Assembly (NCBI GenBank): GCA_027257055.1
Contig: JAPVLO010000572.1
Coordinates: 1 to 64,000, forward strand
Length of the DNA: 64,000 nt
Origin: Cephalopachus bancanus
Lineage: Eukaryota; Chordata; Mammalia; Primates; Tarsiidae
Direction of reading: 5' to 3'
Of this stretch, positions 25,100-36,138 are shown piece after piece. The first letter of the stretch is position 1; each line of letters begins with the position of its first letter. The notes beneath the pieces are model-generated. The model made no database searches. It was given only the letters and a program-made list of their open reading frames with translations, and was not told the DNA's origin. Both the position numbers and the translations under genes were made by a program.

Positions 25100-25390
25100 G
25101 GCTGTGCACGGTGGCTCGTGCCTGTCATCTCAGCACTTTGGGAGGTTGAGGGAAAGGATTGCCTCAGCCTAGGAGTTCTGGACCAGCCTGGGGAATATGG
25201 TCAGACCTTGTTTCTACAATAAGTCAAAAAATTAGCTGGGCATCCACCTGTAGTCCCTGTGGCTCATCAGAAGGCTGAGGCAGAAGGATCACCTGGGCCC
25301 AGCTGATTGACATTATGACAGCTGTGACCATGCCACTGCACTCCAGCCTTGGCCACAGAGTAAGACCCCAACTCAACAGAAAAAAAAAAG
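25100..25390 (+). mobile_element. Alu SINE
   Basis: Sense copy starting 'GGCTGTGCACGGTGGCTCG' and ending in a short A tail after 'AAGACCCCAACTC'. Both arms are present with small deletions. Confidence 0.88.
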
Positions 25391-25392
25391 AA

Positions 25393-26924
25393 TTAAGTGT
25401 CTTAATTAAGATTATTCCAATTTTTTTTTCACTGAGCTGAAAAAAATGAAGTTTGATTAGCTCAAGTTCAAGGTGGGGCTGGCAGGAGCTCATCAGGTAT
25501 ACTGTGGAGAGTTCTAAAATCATTATATAATTAGACTCTTTGACCTGTAATGTTTCTCCAAGATATGAAATTAAGCAAATCTCAACTTGGTGGGTTAGTT
25601 TAATGCCTTGTGAAATGAACAGGTAAGTTATTCTCTTTTTTCTTTCTCTTCCTGAGTGTCTTTTATCCTTTTATATAATTGCCCTTAGTATCTCTGACTG
25701 ATGATTACTTTGCCTGCCTTGTTTTAATTGACTATTCAAAATGAGTATATTCTATTTCAGAAAATATATTTTCTTTCTATTTTCCTTGATAATTGCTGAT
25801 GTTCTCTGGCTGTCTCATAATCTTGTGTGTCACAGACTCTTCTCACTTGGTCACTCTTCAACCTAGATAACATCCTTTGAATAGCTCTTGTATTTCACAA
25901 TGTGACATACATGGTGCCAGCCATTCTTAGGGATTAAAAAAAAGTGTAAGAACCTCATACAGGATAACAGTGCAATGAACTTACAAGGCTGTAAGGTAGG
26001 AGTTTGAATGCAAACTCTTCAACTTTGTAACTGTGCAACTCTCAAGTTATTTAACCATCTTCAGCTTCCAAATTCTCTGTAAAACGGTTGCAACTTCATA
26101 GTTTTATGTTGGGGACTAAACAGCACATTATTTTATGTTGGTAATTATGCATATGAAGAATTTAGTACAGCATATGGAACATTGTGATCTTTTAATAAAT
26201 GTCAGTTGCTACTATTAAAATGTGTGCAGGAAATAAATATTGACTTTTTTAGAGAGTTTATGCTAGATGGAGGATAAGAGAAAGCTTCAAGTCTTAAGTA
26301 GCATTTGAACTTGTTCCTAAAGGATGAGTTAGTTTTGCATGCACTGACTGGTGAGAAAGGACTTTTTTTTATTTTAGAAATGTGGAGTACTAATTCAGGG
26401 TTAGGTACACATGTGGTCATCGTACTGGTAAAGTGTGGGGACCCACTACTAAGAAAGGACATACATAGAAGAGAGAACAGAATAACAAAATATTCAGTGG
26501 TAAGACCTATTGCAGAATGTGTGAGTTGTCTAGAGAGGTTGGAAATGCCTCACAAATTATGCTGAGAAGTGAACTTGGGTTGAGATTTGTTTTAGTATTA
26601 TTCATCAAATAGTTATAATTCCTTACTAAATTATGCATGCTGATTCCAATTTACTACTTTTTGCTTGAGTACGTAAGTGGTGATTTCAGAGAGAACTGTA
26701 AGCAGTTCTGACAGTTTCACCTTGAGGCATTTTAATTGCTTCTTCAGATACATATTGTTTTTCTAGCCTTTATAACCCAATATCTTTTATAAGATAATGC
26801 TAATTGTACTTTGTATTAAAGAGAGTTTTTTACCCATCATATGCCTAATAATATGATTTAAGTCTTGAAAATTGTTAGCAGGGTTGAGGTTGGGGGTGGG
26901 GGAGAAGGGAACCACATCTGCCTT
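25393..26924. other. Intergenic stretch, no gene seen
   Basis: AT-rich sequence. A MIR-like piece lies near 25,985-26,200 ('TTATTTAACCATCTTCAG'). The ORF at 26,305-26,565 has no recognisable domain. A GGGGTGGGGG run sits near 26,892, just left of the NUP153 retrocopy. Confidence 0.4.
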
Positions 26925-27982
26925 TGCTTGTGATTCTTTTCTTTTTTTCTACGACATAAGTTTTTATTGATGGCATTTATCCCATGGTTTAACATGTTAA
27001 TTATATTGTAATAAACATGGCTTTAATATTAAACTTTTCCTTATTATCCAAAGTCATCACAGTCTATTTCAGTAAATATAAAAACATATGCTTAATACTT
27101 TGTTCAATACTGGTTTTTGGTCCAAACAAAACTGAATCAGAAAAGTCAATAAATTCAACTTTAAAAATCTCCCAATTTTTAAAAAAGATTTCCAAATGGA
27201 TTTAGGCAACTTTGAATAATGGGGTTTACATAATAAAAACTGAGACAAGACTAAACAAACAAAAAAATTTCTAACACAAAAGTTCAAATTTCAAGTTCAC
27301 AGATTTTATGTTATGCAAAAAAGTATAGAAACAAAATTGTATTTACATAAGTTTCATAATAAAATAATGAAAGAGGGAAAGACAGATGATAGAAGAATGA
27401 AAATATAGAAATAGCATATAATTATTAAATGGAGAATGAACTAGATCTAGCAAGTCCTTAGCACGGACCATTCTTTAATCAGGCTTCCTGTATCAAAAGA
27501 TTTTAGTGCACGACTTCACATATACACCAGCACAAACATGGCATAGAAATCATTCATTTCAACATCCTCTAATCTATACAGAATTCTAATCTATACAGAA
27601 TTCCTCAGATAAAATGACAATTCCAATGTGTCCATAAATTCTTATCAACGCACATAGTGGCGCAAAGAGGTTCTGTACAAAGTTATTCTCTGTGTGAGCT
27701 CTAGCCTGGGTATAATGGGACTAATGTCAAATTAGTGAATAATCTGCTGGATCATAAAATATTTTTGCTGAAGAATCAGTCCCCAGTCCGGCTATTATCT
27801 TTTAAAAAGAGGGTGGGTGAGGTAGGGATGCGGCTTTTATAAAGAAAGAAAAAGGAGGAAAGTTTCCAAATTAAATAAGTCCATAGGTAGATCTGACTTC
27901 AGATAACCACAGCACACAGTCCAGTCCAGTCTGAAAATGACACTAGCTGTTGTTAAAACTGTGTGCTAACACCAATGTGCCT

Positions 27983-30505
27983 TTATTTCCGGCGTCTAAT
28001 GGCAGTCCTTATCTTGTGACCAGAAACTGAAGTTCCAGAAGAAGAGAACTTATTTTTCCTATTTGACCTTACTGTGAATGCTGCTGAAGTCCGGTTAAAT
28101 GGAAAGACACCTGAGCCAGAAGGTGGGGCTGAGGCTGCAGGTGTGCTAGCATTTGTACCAAATGTGAGCACTCCTGATGGATTATTGTTTGTGAAGTTGA
28201 AATTTGTAGTGCTGCTGCCACAGTGGAAAGCTGGACTGGAATTAGGAGCTGTTCCAGTGCCAAATGCAGACAGACTAGGTTGCTGACCAAACACAGGAAG
28301 CTGACTATTGCTTAACACTGTCCCAAAAGTAGGTGGTGCCAGCTGAGAACCAGCAGAAAATAATGCTGTGGATGGTGTAGATCCAAATGCAGACAGACTA
28401 GGTTGCTGACCAAACACAGGAAGCTGACTATTGCTTAACACTGTCCCAAAAGTAGGTGGTGCCGGCTGAGAACCAGCAGAAAATAATGCTGTGGCTGGTG
28501 TAGATCCAAAGCCTGAGGGATTAGGCTGGCTGGCACCTTGATTTTGTCCAAATGTTAGCATCTGATTAGCACCAAACGCTGGACTGGCAGATGGTGCTGA
28601 AGGTCCAGTTCCAAACATAAAGGAGGATCCTGTAGAGCTAGATGTGGCTGTTGCTCCAAAGTTGAAACCATAGGCTGCAGTATTATTGCTGCTGGTTCCT
28701 GAACCAAAGACAAATGGCGTGACAGCTGTAGCTGTGCTAGATGTGGTTGCTGGTTTGCTAACTTGAGAAAATAGCAAAGACTGAGATGTACTGGATTCAG
28801 CAGTGTTACCAAAGGCAGAGTTGCTCACAGGATTGCTGGCCTGTCCAAACAGAAAGGCAGCCACAGGTGGATTGGAGGAAGAGATAGAACTACCAAATAC
28901 GCCACCACCAGCAGAAGTCGCTGGTGTACTTGAACTAGAAGAAGTGTTCAAGAAACTAAAAACTGGCTTTGCTGCACCTTGATCAGCTGTAGTATTGGTT
29001 TGAGCTCCAAAAGCAAAAGTTACTGGCTGTTCAATTTCCATCTCAGATGTTTCTGCCATTACTGGCTGTTCAATTTCCATCTCAGATGTTTCTGCCATAC
29101 CAAAACTAAATGTGGGCTGTGAAGAACTCTCATCTGTGGTTTGCCCTGAATTCCCAAAGGAAAACACTTCTACACACATTGGTTCTTCGTTGTCAGCTTT
29201 CTTCCCCAAAACTAGGGAAGGAGAAGTGACAGGCTCTTGCTGTTTCTCTTCTGTCCTTCCCAAAACAAACATTGAAGCAGATGGCAGAGAAGCAGCTTCC
29301 ATACTGCCAAAAGTGAACCCTCCATTGGTGGCAGGCATTTCTTCTTTTTTTGTTTCTGATGTCTTACATGTGAAAGAAGCCACTGAAACACTCGTGGTTT
29401 CTATGGTTCCAAAGTTGAAACTGCTCTTGTTCTCAGAGGTCACAACAGAATTAGTAGCAACAAGGGTGGGGTTGGTAATACCTGTACCAAAGCTAAAGCC
29501 TGAAGGGGAAAATTTAGACAGTTCCTCTTTCTTTTCTTGTTGCCCAAGATTAGACACCCCACATTGAAATGGAGTTAAAGAAACTGGGTTGCCTACACCA
29601 GAAGAAAGTCCAAACTTAAAATTATTGTCATTCTTACTGTCTTTTTTAACTTCTTCAGATTTAGAGTCTGATGAAACTCCAAATTTAAAATCTCCTACTG
29701 GTTTACAAAATGTAAAGCCTTCACTCATGGGGTTTATAGACCCAGAATCAGAAGGCACACCTGTTTTAAATCCTCCCTGATCTCCAAATTTAAAACTTCC
29801 AGTGCATGCTGAAGTCTGAGAAGGCCCAGAAGAGGATGATGGGATACCAAGTTTGAAGGACGAGGTTGCTGGGTTCGAAGATGAGGAAGATGTGCAAAAG
29901 CCTTTAAACTCGGATTTTGTGCCTGGCTTCGCACTTTCACATGCTACACATTGGGTAGAATCAGCTTTATTCTGCACTAGGCACACTTCACAGTCCCAGC
30001 TTCCCTCGGGTTTCTTGAACTTGTCTAATCCTAGACAGCTTCCGGATGATAGAAAAACAGGTACAGTGCTGCCTCTTGAAGTAGGTACTGAATTTCCTGG
30101 TTTCTCTGACATACAGGACACACATTTATTGTCTTCTGCGTTATTAGAAACACAGCATAGTGAACATTCCCATGATCTCACAGGCCTTTTGAATTTATCT
30201 CCAAATCCTAAGGTACCAGTGATCACAGTGGAGCTGGAAGATGAAGCAGTTATAGCCTCAGCACTTTCGGAAACTACTCTCAAAGTTAGGGCTTGCCTCA
30301 CACCAATTCCAGGTTTCAGTGTTTCACAGGCTACACATTTTATCACTTCAGGTTTATTTTGCACTAAGCAGGTATCACAATCCCAAGTTCCTAGGGCTGG
30401 CTTACATTTGTCTCCAAAGCCTGTCCCTGATGCAGAAAGAGCTGCTTTGCCACTTTTACTTGGTGTCCCAATTCCAGTCTGTTTAGCAGGATCTCTTGGT
30501 GGCAT
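27983..30505 (-). CDS. 840-codon open frame in NUP153 retrocopy: zinc fingers plus FG repeats
   Basis: This is the C-terminal half of NUP153, open from an ATG (MPPRDPAKQTGIGTP) to the natural C-terminus (basic tail ending RRRK). Three RanBP2-type zinc fingers with the W-x-C-x2-C-x10-C-x2-C pattern are visible at about residues 40-63 (TWDCDTCLVQNKPE..CVAC), 110-133 (SWECSLCCVSNNAE..CVSC) and 170-193 (SWDCEVCLVQNKAD..CVAC); in NUP153 such fingers bind Ran. The remaining 600 residues are FG-rich (many FGF, FxFG and VFG motifs), the transport-receptor-binding part. Two in-frame tandem duplications occur (39 and 123 bp). An open frame of 2.5 kb is unusual for a dead copy, but it could reflect recent origin. 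Expression is unknown. Confidence 0.55.
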   Translation of the reverse strand: MPPRDPAKQTGIGTPSKSGKAALSASGTGFGDKCKPALGTWDCDTCLVQNKPEVIKCVACETLKPGIGVRQALTLRVVSESAEAITASSSSSTVITGTLGFGDKFKRPVRSWECSLCCVSNNAEDNKCVSCMSEKPGNSVPTSRGSTVPVFLSSGSCLGLDKFKKPEGSWDCEVCLVQNKADSTQCVACESAKPGTKSEFKGFCTSSSSSNPATSSFKLGIPSSSSGPSQTSACTGSFKFGDQGGFKTGVPSDSGSINPMSEGFTFCKPVGDFKFGVSSDSKSEEVKKDSKNDNNFKFGLSSGVGNPVSLTPFQCGVSNLGQQEKKEELSKFSPSGFSFGTGITNPTLVATNSVVTSENKSSFNFGTIETTSVSVASFTCKTSETKKEEMPATNGGFTFGSMEAASLPSASMFVLGRTEEKQQEPVTSPSLVLGKKADNEEPMCVEVFSFGNSGQTTDESSSQPTFSFGMAETSEMEIEQPVMAETSEMEIEQPVTFAFGAQTNTTADQGAAKPVFSFLNTSSSSSTPATSAGGGVFGSSISSSNPPVAAFLFGQASNPVSNSAFGNTAESSTSQSLLFSQVSKPATTSSTATAVTPFVFGSGTSSNNTAAYGFNFGATATSSSTGSSFMFGTGPSAPSASPAFGANQMLTFGQNQGASQPNPSGFGSTPATALFSAGSQPAPPTFGTVLSNSQLPVFGQQPSLSAFGSTPSTALFSAGSQLAPPTFGTVLSNSQLPVFGQQPSLSAFGTGTAPNSSPAFHCGSSTTNFNFTNNNPSGVLTFGTNASTPAASAPPSGSGVFPFNRTSAAFTVRSNRKNKFSSSGTSVSGHKIRTAIRRRK
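28260..28505 (-). repeat. 123-bp in-frame tandem duplication in the FG region
   Basis: Two head-to-tail 123-bp units (28,260-28,382 and 28,383-28,505), 41 codons each, spanning the segment FGSTPxTALFSAGSQ to QQPSLSA. I count only two base differences between units, so the duplication is recent. Confidence 0.93.
29020..29097 (-). repeat. 39-bp in-frame tandem duplication
   Basis: Two identical 39-bp units encoding MAETSEMEIEQPV twice. Human NUP153, as I remember it, has a single related segment here. Confidence 0.9.
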
Positions 30506-32439
30506 TTTTGTTGTTTGGCAGGCTATGCAATTATTGTCTATAATCTTGTTCTGCAGTAGACATGTATCACAATTGCCATGAGGATTCAGCTTTTAATCTT
30601 CCCCCAAACTCGATTCCACTAGAAGAAAAGCTACTTGTTGCAGGTCTTGTATAAATTATTGGGCTTGTCGTGGTAGGCTGTGCAGCGAGAGAGTCTGCCT
30701 TTGGTGATGAAAAACCAGGGTTTTTCAGAACATCCAGAACACTTCCTTCTTTCAGGGTTTTTGCAGGTCTAAAAGGGCCCTCACAATCTTCTTCTATCAT
30801 CCTTTTGCAACTTGTACTATTCATTGCAGTGACAGCTTGAGCTGAACTACTTACATTGGTTCTAAAGTACAACTAGAGTCAGAAAATTCTGCTGTTTTTG
30901 CAATTGGCATACTAAATGTAAATCCCATAGATGATGGAGATGACAGAGGTAGTACGTATGGCTCAGTAGATTTTATAATTGGAGGTGAAAATGTAAACGC
31001 AGGACTGCCAGTGCTGCTTGGGGGGGTCATTTGTACCTTGTTTGTTAATGACTGAGATGGGCTCATAGGTGATGGAGAGGAAGCTGTAATCACAGGGGAA
31101 CTAAGATTGAAGGTAGACAGTGAAGAACTAGAGATTGGTAGAGAGATTTTCGGTAATGCTGGTACTTCCATTTCCTCTTCCTCTGAAGGTTTAGAAGCGA
31201 CAGAGGGTGTTCTTTCTCACCTCATCTTGCCACCTCCTCACTCCTCCAGAAGATAAACCATTGTTGCAGGCAAACTGGAAGTTGTGCATGAAAAGCCACT
31301 TTCTCGTTCTCTGTTTTGTCCTGGTGTCATATTTTTTTCATATTCAGTACTGTACTTTTGATCTATTCTTTGATTAATCTTCCTTAATTCACCAGATGGG
31401 GTCAGAGATGGCTTAAAATAAATAATTCGATTTGTTGCTATGGAAAATCTGACTTTGGGGTCATGAGTCTCTGAACAGAGGGATACTGAGATTCCACTTT
31501 TGTTCTTTTGGCCTGAATATCTGTAATATCTATTCCAGTCCTATCGAGAGGAGAATTCAAAGAAACAACAGATGGAATTCTTTTGGCATCCGCTAAGGGG
31601 CTTGACATCTTCTCTAAAGCCTGCAATATGCGCCGAGCTGTTGAACTGTAAGACTGTGCACTGCGTTGCTTAGCTTTCATTTGTCTTCTGACTGGTGCCT
31701 GATAAGGCGTATTTCGTAGTTCAGGCTGTCTTACAGCAGCTGCTGCCCCACCATACCTTGTTTTTCCAGGATAAAACGGAGAATCTCCAAGCTGACCACT
31801 TTTAAGGACCAAAGACTTCCCAAGTGAAGGGGAAAGAGTTCCAAAGGCAGACAAGTTGAATGCTGGCTTTTCTGAGCTGGTGGCAGTGTGCTGTGAGAGG
31901 AAATGAGATCGTTCAGCTTCTGGGGACCAGAGAGGTGGCAATGATGTGTTCTTTGAAACAGCGATATCTTTATCAGAAGCTCTTGAACAAAAGCCACTGG
32001 TAGTTGAGATGTTATCATCATCATGCTGAGAGGTAGAAGCTTTCATTTCTTTTACGAGGGAAAATCCTGAACTGCCAATTGGGAATCCCGAGGATGTGGA
32101 AGGCTGAGAGTGTAACGCAGAGGATTCCAACATGGAGAAATTCAGATGGCTCCGATGAAGAGAAGGCCTTGTTGATACATCTAGGTAATTTGAAGCAGTA
32201 CTGGTTGTTGAAGGTCCTTCTGTATTACTGGCTGCTGGCTCAGGAGCGATTCTCCCACCGTTGGCATTAGAGTCCTCTTCTTCAGCACACATCGGATGGT
32301 CCTCTTCTCTATTTTCTGGCCAGCCTGGAACCTCACGTGTGTCCGCTGAGCGGCTGCATGCATCTGCACCCTTGCTGAAGTACCTTTGTAGCCACCGGGC
32401 ACAATATTCTTAACAGATTCAGTAATGCTGCCAAGAATA

Positions 32440-32990
32440 CCCGGTCCTGTGGTCGCCCCTGCTGGTAAGGCTGAACTGGCCCCTGGCGGCAACGCCGCCT
32501 CCGGATCTTGCCGCCACCGTCCCCTCGGATTCCTCCGGCTCCCGAGGCCATGGCGGAGCTTCGGCTGCTTCCCGCTCAGGGGCAGGTAAGAGGGGGCGGG
32601 AGAGGCAGAGGCGGGGGCCCTAGAGCACCCCACACCCCACTCCCCCCACCCGTCCCCCACCCACCCTGGCTGGCCATGGCCCAGCCCCGGCCCCAGTCCA
32701 GGCCCAAAAGTCTGCCCGCCCCTGCTCACAGTGGGTCACGCACACCAGAAACCGCGAGGTTATGCGCAGGAAAGGAGAGCGGATGAGCGCCGGCGGCAGA
32801 GCAGGAGGAGCCCGCTCCGGTCCGCCAGCCTCCTGCAGCCCTTGTCCCTGTGTACGTCACGGTCTCCGTGGAGATATCCCGCAGAGATCGCAAGACCAGC
32901 TCCCGGGGAGCCCTAACAACCGCCGCTGGTGGGGTTCTTCGTCGCCCCAGCCCCAGCTGCCGCAGTTTGAAGCCGTCTGCGTCGTCGATT
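32440..32990 (-). promoter_or_regulatory. GC-rich 5' end of the NUP153 retrocopy (CpG-island-like)
   Basis: Sharp GC-rich, CpG-containing block covering the retrocopied start codon and 5' UTR, ending abruptly at AT-rich flank near 32,991. Because it lies inside the retrocopied unit, it derives from transcribed 5' UTR rather than a native promoter. A GC-rich 5' UTR can act as a promoter in its new place, but nothing in the sequence proves that here. Confidence 0.45.
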
Positions 32991-33008
32991 ATGTTTGTGG
33001 TTATTTTC

Positions 33009-33950
33009 AGCACATATATCTTTGGACTCCATACTTGGTAAACATAATTTTAAACAATAGTCATTTTGGCGCACCCTATTGGGTAACACCTTTTCCAACG
33101 GTAACCATTTTTGGTAACTCATAATCAGACAATTTAGACATTTTGTAAACATGCACTCTCAAAATACTTTGTTATACTCTGTCCATAGTATTTGACCAAG
33201 CAAAGCTCACCCAAATACCTGTATATTATTAGCATCAAGGATAAGCTTTTAGATTTAACCAATTTTAAAAAAAAATGGCTCCCTTGACAGGATTTGTCCT
33301 CAACTGGGGGAAGAGTAATTTCCATGCAGAGGAAGATATTGATGCTTAAATAATAATCAAGTGGCAACATTCATGAATTGAGAGATGGGGACTATTTGTA
33401 CAGAATACTAACAGTTTTACACACAGCATAGAAATGATGTAATAATGCTCACCAGAAAATGACACTATTGCCTTATATAAGTCAGATCAGAATGCCATCA
33501 TTTAAACCTGTTCAGACCAAATCTGGCCTGAAAATTTTTAGAGCCAGCGTCATCGCTTGTTTTTTTGTTTTTGTTTTTTTTTTTTTCATAATTCTTAATT
33601 TCATAAATTTACTAACTCATATTTTAATAAGATGTAGAAGTATTATTTTATCACATTAAATATGTTCATTTTTTTCACAGTAAAGCTTCAGAGAAAATTC
33701 AAGAGCCCAGAGGACAAAAGGAAGCCCTGCTATACTGAGAGTCATTCTGAGAGTAATAACATATACTATAATTGTAAAGTTTAAAAAGAGACAGTTTAGG
33801 AATAAAATAGGTATTATGCTGATCTCTGTGTGGTTTCATTTTATAGACTAGAATATTGAGGTTTTTGAGAATACCAAATATTTTCATTTTCAAATGTAAG
33901 AATTTAAACATACAATAAAGTTAAATAAAGAAATTGCTTGTAAATCACCT
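33009..33950. other. Spacer between NUP153 retrocopy and SPTA1
   Basis: AT-rich sequence without recognisable gene or named repeat. Confidence 0.4.
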
Positions 33951-33955
33951 TGGAT

Positions 33956-33961
33956 TTTATT
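33956..33961 (-). terminator. Candidate SPTA1 polyadenylation signal
   Basis: AATAAA on the minus strand about 475 bases beyond the SPTA1 stop, which would give a 3' UTR of roughly 500 nt. A second AATAAA at 34,106-34,111 is an alternative. Chosen on spacing only. Confidence 0.35.
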
Positions 33962-34296
33962 TATCTACAGTACTGTGGATCTTTACAGTACATTAGCTGC
34001 CCATCTTTAGATTTTGGTATGTACAAGTCTTAGAAATACTGAAGTTCGATTGGGTCAAGAACATTTTACTTAACTTCCTTGTAATTAAAAAAATGCAAAG
34101 AATATTTTATTCTATAATCAGAACAAAACAAAATGATAAAGGCATACAGCTCACAACAAATTAAAAACAGAGAACTTGGTACCTCTCTGCAGTGATTAAT
34201 TGCATACAAAATAGGTTCATACCTTCCTCTCCTCCAACTCTGTTAATCTCTTCTACCTCTCAATTTTGCGATCTTTTTAAGGTACTGCAATAAATG

Positions 34297-34298
<2 letters not shown>

Positions 34299-34335
<37 letters not shown>
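34299..34335 (+). repeat. (CA)n microsatellite in SPTA1 3' UTR
   Basis: An uninterrupted AC dinucleotide run of about 18 units, roughly 100 bases beyond the SPTA1 stop codon. Confidence 0.95.
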
Positions 34336-34338
<3 letters not shown>

Positions 34339-34432
34339 CCATATTTTTATCCTCCACATTTGCCTGTCCCCTTAATTCTACCAAGGCTTCCCACCACACT
34401 AAGATTCTATATGGTCCACGAGGAGCTGCTTA

Positions 34433-34558
34433 TTAGTTGCCAAAGTAGGAACTGGTAAAGCCAGCATAGTCGTAGCCTGCTGGATGACTTCGACCTCGTG
34501 GGTCCATGTATTGCTGCATATGTGTGGCACAGAATGACACTTGCTCTGGGGTTAGGGA
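34433..34558 (-). CDS. SPTA1: SPTA1 exon 52 (last coding exon)
   Basis: 41 codons plus TAA. Reads [18 protein letters not shown] through to the C-terminus SSYFGN. Acceptor AG at 34,560-34,559, phase 0. This is the end of the second EF-hand-like pair, involved in actin-junction binding in the spectrin family. Intact by itself. Confidence 0.93.
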   Translation of the reverse strand, partial: SLTPEQVSFCATHMQQYMDPRGRSHPAGYDYAGFTSSYFGN

Positions 34559-35083
34559 CTAAAAACATAAAAAGAGAAAGATATAGTTACAGGGATTCAA
34601 AATAGCTGGCTCCCTGGGGCTTCCAATATTCCCTAGCTGCAGTAGGTGGAGATTTTGGGCAAAGACTAAACTAGTCCTGTTTCTATGACACACTTTTCTC
34701 ATATATTTATAGTTTCTAGTGAGTAATTCAATTTTTAAAACTCAACTCTTTCTTGAAAAAATAGAGCTCATCCACTTTGACTATTCTAGAAATCTAATTC
34801 CCTAAATTTGACTTATTAAATAGGAAGACAAAATAGTCTTAAAAACTGAGTTGCAGATTTTGGATTGACTCTGTTGGTCAGTAGAGAACCACAATAGACA
34901 TTTGAGCTGGCCCAAAACATAATGAAGTGGTGATCAATTCAAATGATATCTTGGGCAAGAGGAAGTCTGAGGAAAATAAAATGGGTGGGTGGATGGGGGT
35001 TTTCAAAGTAGGCAACCAGACCTGAGATGACCAAAATCCAGATGATCATGAGAAGACAGTACTGAAAGCAACTGGCATCTGAC
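34559..35083 (-). other. SPTA1 intron 51
   Basis: 525-bp intron, donor GTCAGA, acceptor TTTTTAG. No repeat recognised. A (CA)n microsatellite lies just outside, in the 3' UTR at about 34,299-34,335. Confidence 0.7.
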
Positions 35084-35228
35084 CTGCTTCATGTCCTCTT
35101 TGGTAATGTAGACCTTGCCCTCTGCCAGGGCTTGGGAAGCATTCTCTATTTCATCACTGGACTTGATGTTTTCTGACTCCTTGTCAATCAGGAATGCAGT
35201 ATAGTCCTCCAGTGAGACATAGCCCTTC
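35084..35228 (-). CDS. SPTA1: SPTA1 exon 51
   Basis: 145 nt, encodes [17 protein letters not shown], then [15 protein letters not shown] and EDMKQ. Part of the EF-hand domain. Phe of the human ENAFQAL segment (from memory) is Ser here, an unusual change in a helix core. Donor GTCAGA. Frame open. Confidence 0.92.
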
Positions 35229-35991
35229 CTGTAGAAGAAAAAGACAGGAGCTGTGACCTTTCAGCAGAGAAGCAAGGGCCCTTTCACATCCCAAGCAATT
35301 TCTTTATAACTTTATGGTATGTTTAAACATCCTACTCAGTGTTTCAGAGACAGAGGGAAACCAGATTCCCCAAGTGTCTCTTTCAACTAAGCTCTCTGAG
35401 ACTATGAGCTATGTTGTTTATTTGACACCCATCCCCACCTTCTTACAGTCAAATAAACACTGTTTACTAAGCTCTAAACTCTGTTTTCTCATGAATCATT
35501 CAGCCTGAATCTTTCAGTATTTTGGAGTTTCCTATCAGCACCAGTTTCCAGATACCTCAAATAACTTATAATCTTTTTTTTTTATCCATGGTATTAGAAA
35601 AATTCATTCCTAGCAATACCTTGATCATTCTATTACTCTACCTCATCCCCACAAGCACACACCAACCCTCATCCCTGTGTGTTAGCCTCTGAATCACACA
35701 TGTCTCCTTAAGACCTCACATGTATGAAAGGATTCTTCTTTTAAGTCCCATCCTCAAAACCAGATGAAAGGTGTAGATCAAACACAAATCATGAACTGGG
35801 CAAATTGCAGAGCTACTGCCATTTGCTATTGATCTAATTGTGAAAGGGCATCAAAAGCTGCCCAATTCATTTATGGTATTTTCATCTTCCCATTTCCATG
35901 CTAATTTTGTTTTGTGGATCGTTTCACTCTCTGTGCTTCTCCCCCCAAGCCCCAATCCCTGCTGTGGTCTAACCTTTGGTCTTCCTCCTAC
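35229..35991 (-). other. SPTA1 intron 50
   Basis: 763-bp intron with donor GTAGGA and a pyrimidine-poor acceptor TTCTACAG. No recognised repeat. Confidence 0.65.
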
Positions 35992-36138
35992 CTCACTGGA
36001 TCCACAGCATCCAGGAACTTCTTGAACTTGGGCTCAGGTTCACCCTCCTCCACCATAGGCAAGTAGTAGTTGAGACCCCTCAGGCAGGACCAGAACGCTT
36101 TATGAGTCAAGCGCCCCGTCAAATTCTCATCAAAGTGT
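35992..36138 (-). CDS. SPTA1: SPTA1 exon 50
   Basis: 147 nt, first EF-hand: [19 protein letters not shown], then [17 protein letters not shown] and FLDAVDPV. Compared with the human protein as I recall it, KEFRS has become KAFWS and DPG has become DPV, which are radical changes. Frame open, joins exon 51 as GTG-AGG-AAG. Confidence 0.92.

Larger units (their letters stand above)
26942..32991 (-). pseudogene. NUP153: NUP153 retrocopy, near full length
   Basis: An intronless copy of the nuclear-basket nucleoporin NUP153 mRNA. The 5' end is near 32,991, the start ATG is at 32,551, the stop is at 27,983-27,985, and the 3' UTR runs to an AATAAA and A-tail (T-rich on this strand) near 26,942-26,975. 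Flanks TGCTTGTGATTCTTTTC (26,925-26,941) and TGTTTGTGGTTATTTTC (32,992-33,008) match at 14 of 17 bases and probably are an aged target-site duplication. Frames in order: N-terminus MASGAGG (32,551), break near 32,455, another near 32,290, then 284 residues with STTSTASNYLDV and SPFYPGKTRYGGAAAAV, breaks between 31,440 and 31,170, then SFSSSGIEFGG ending in a damaged first zinc finger, then an 840-codon frame. The full protein cannot be made in one piece. Confidence 0.92.

Noticed and set aside
29112..30581. Long plus-strand ORFs (151 and 242 codons) across the NUP153 retrocopy
   Set aside because: They are antisense shadows of the FG-rich minus-strand frame, with no domain of their own.
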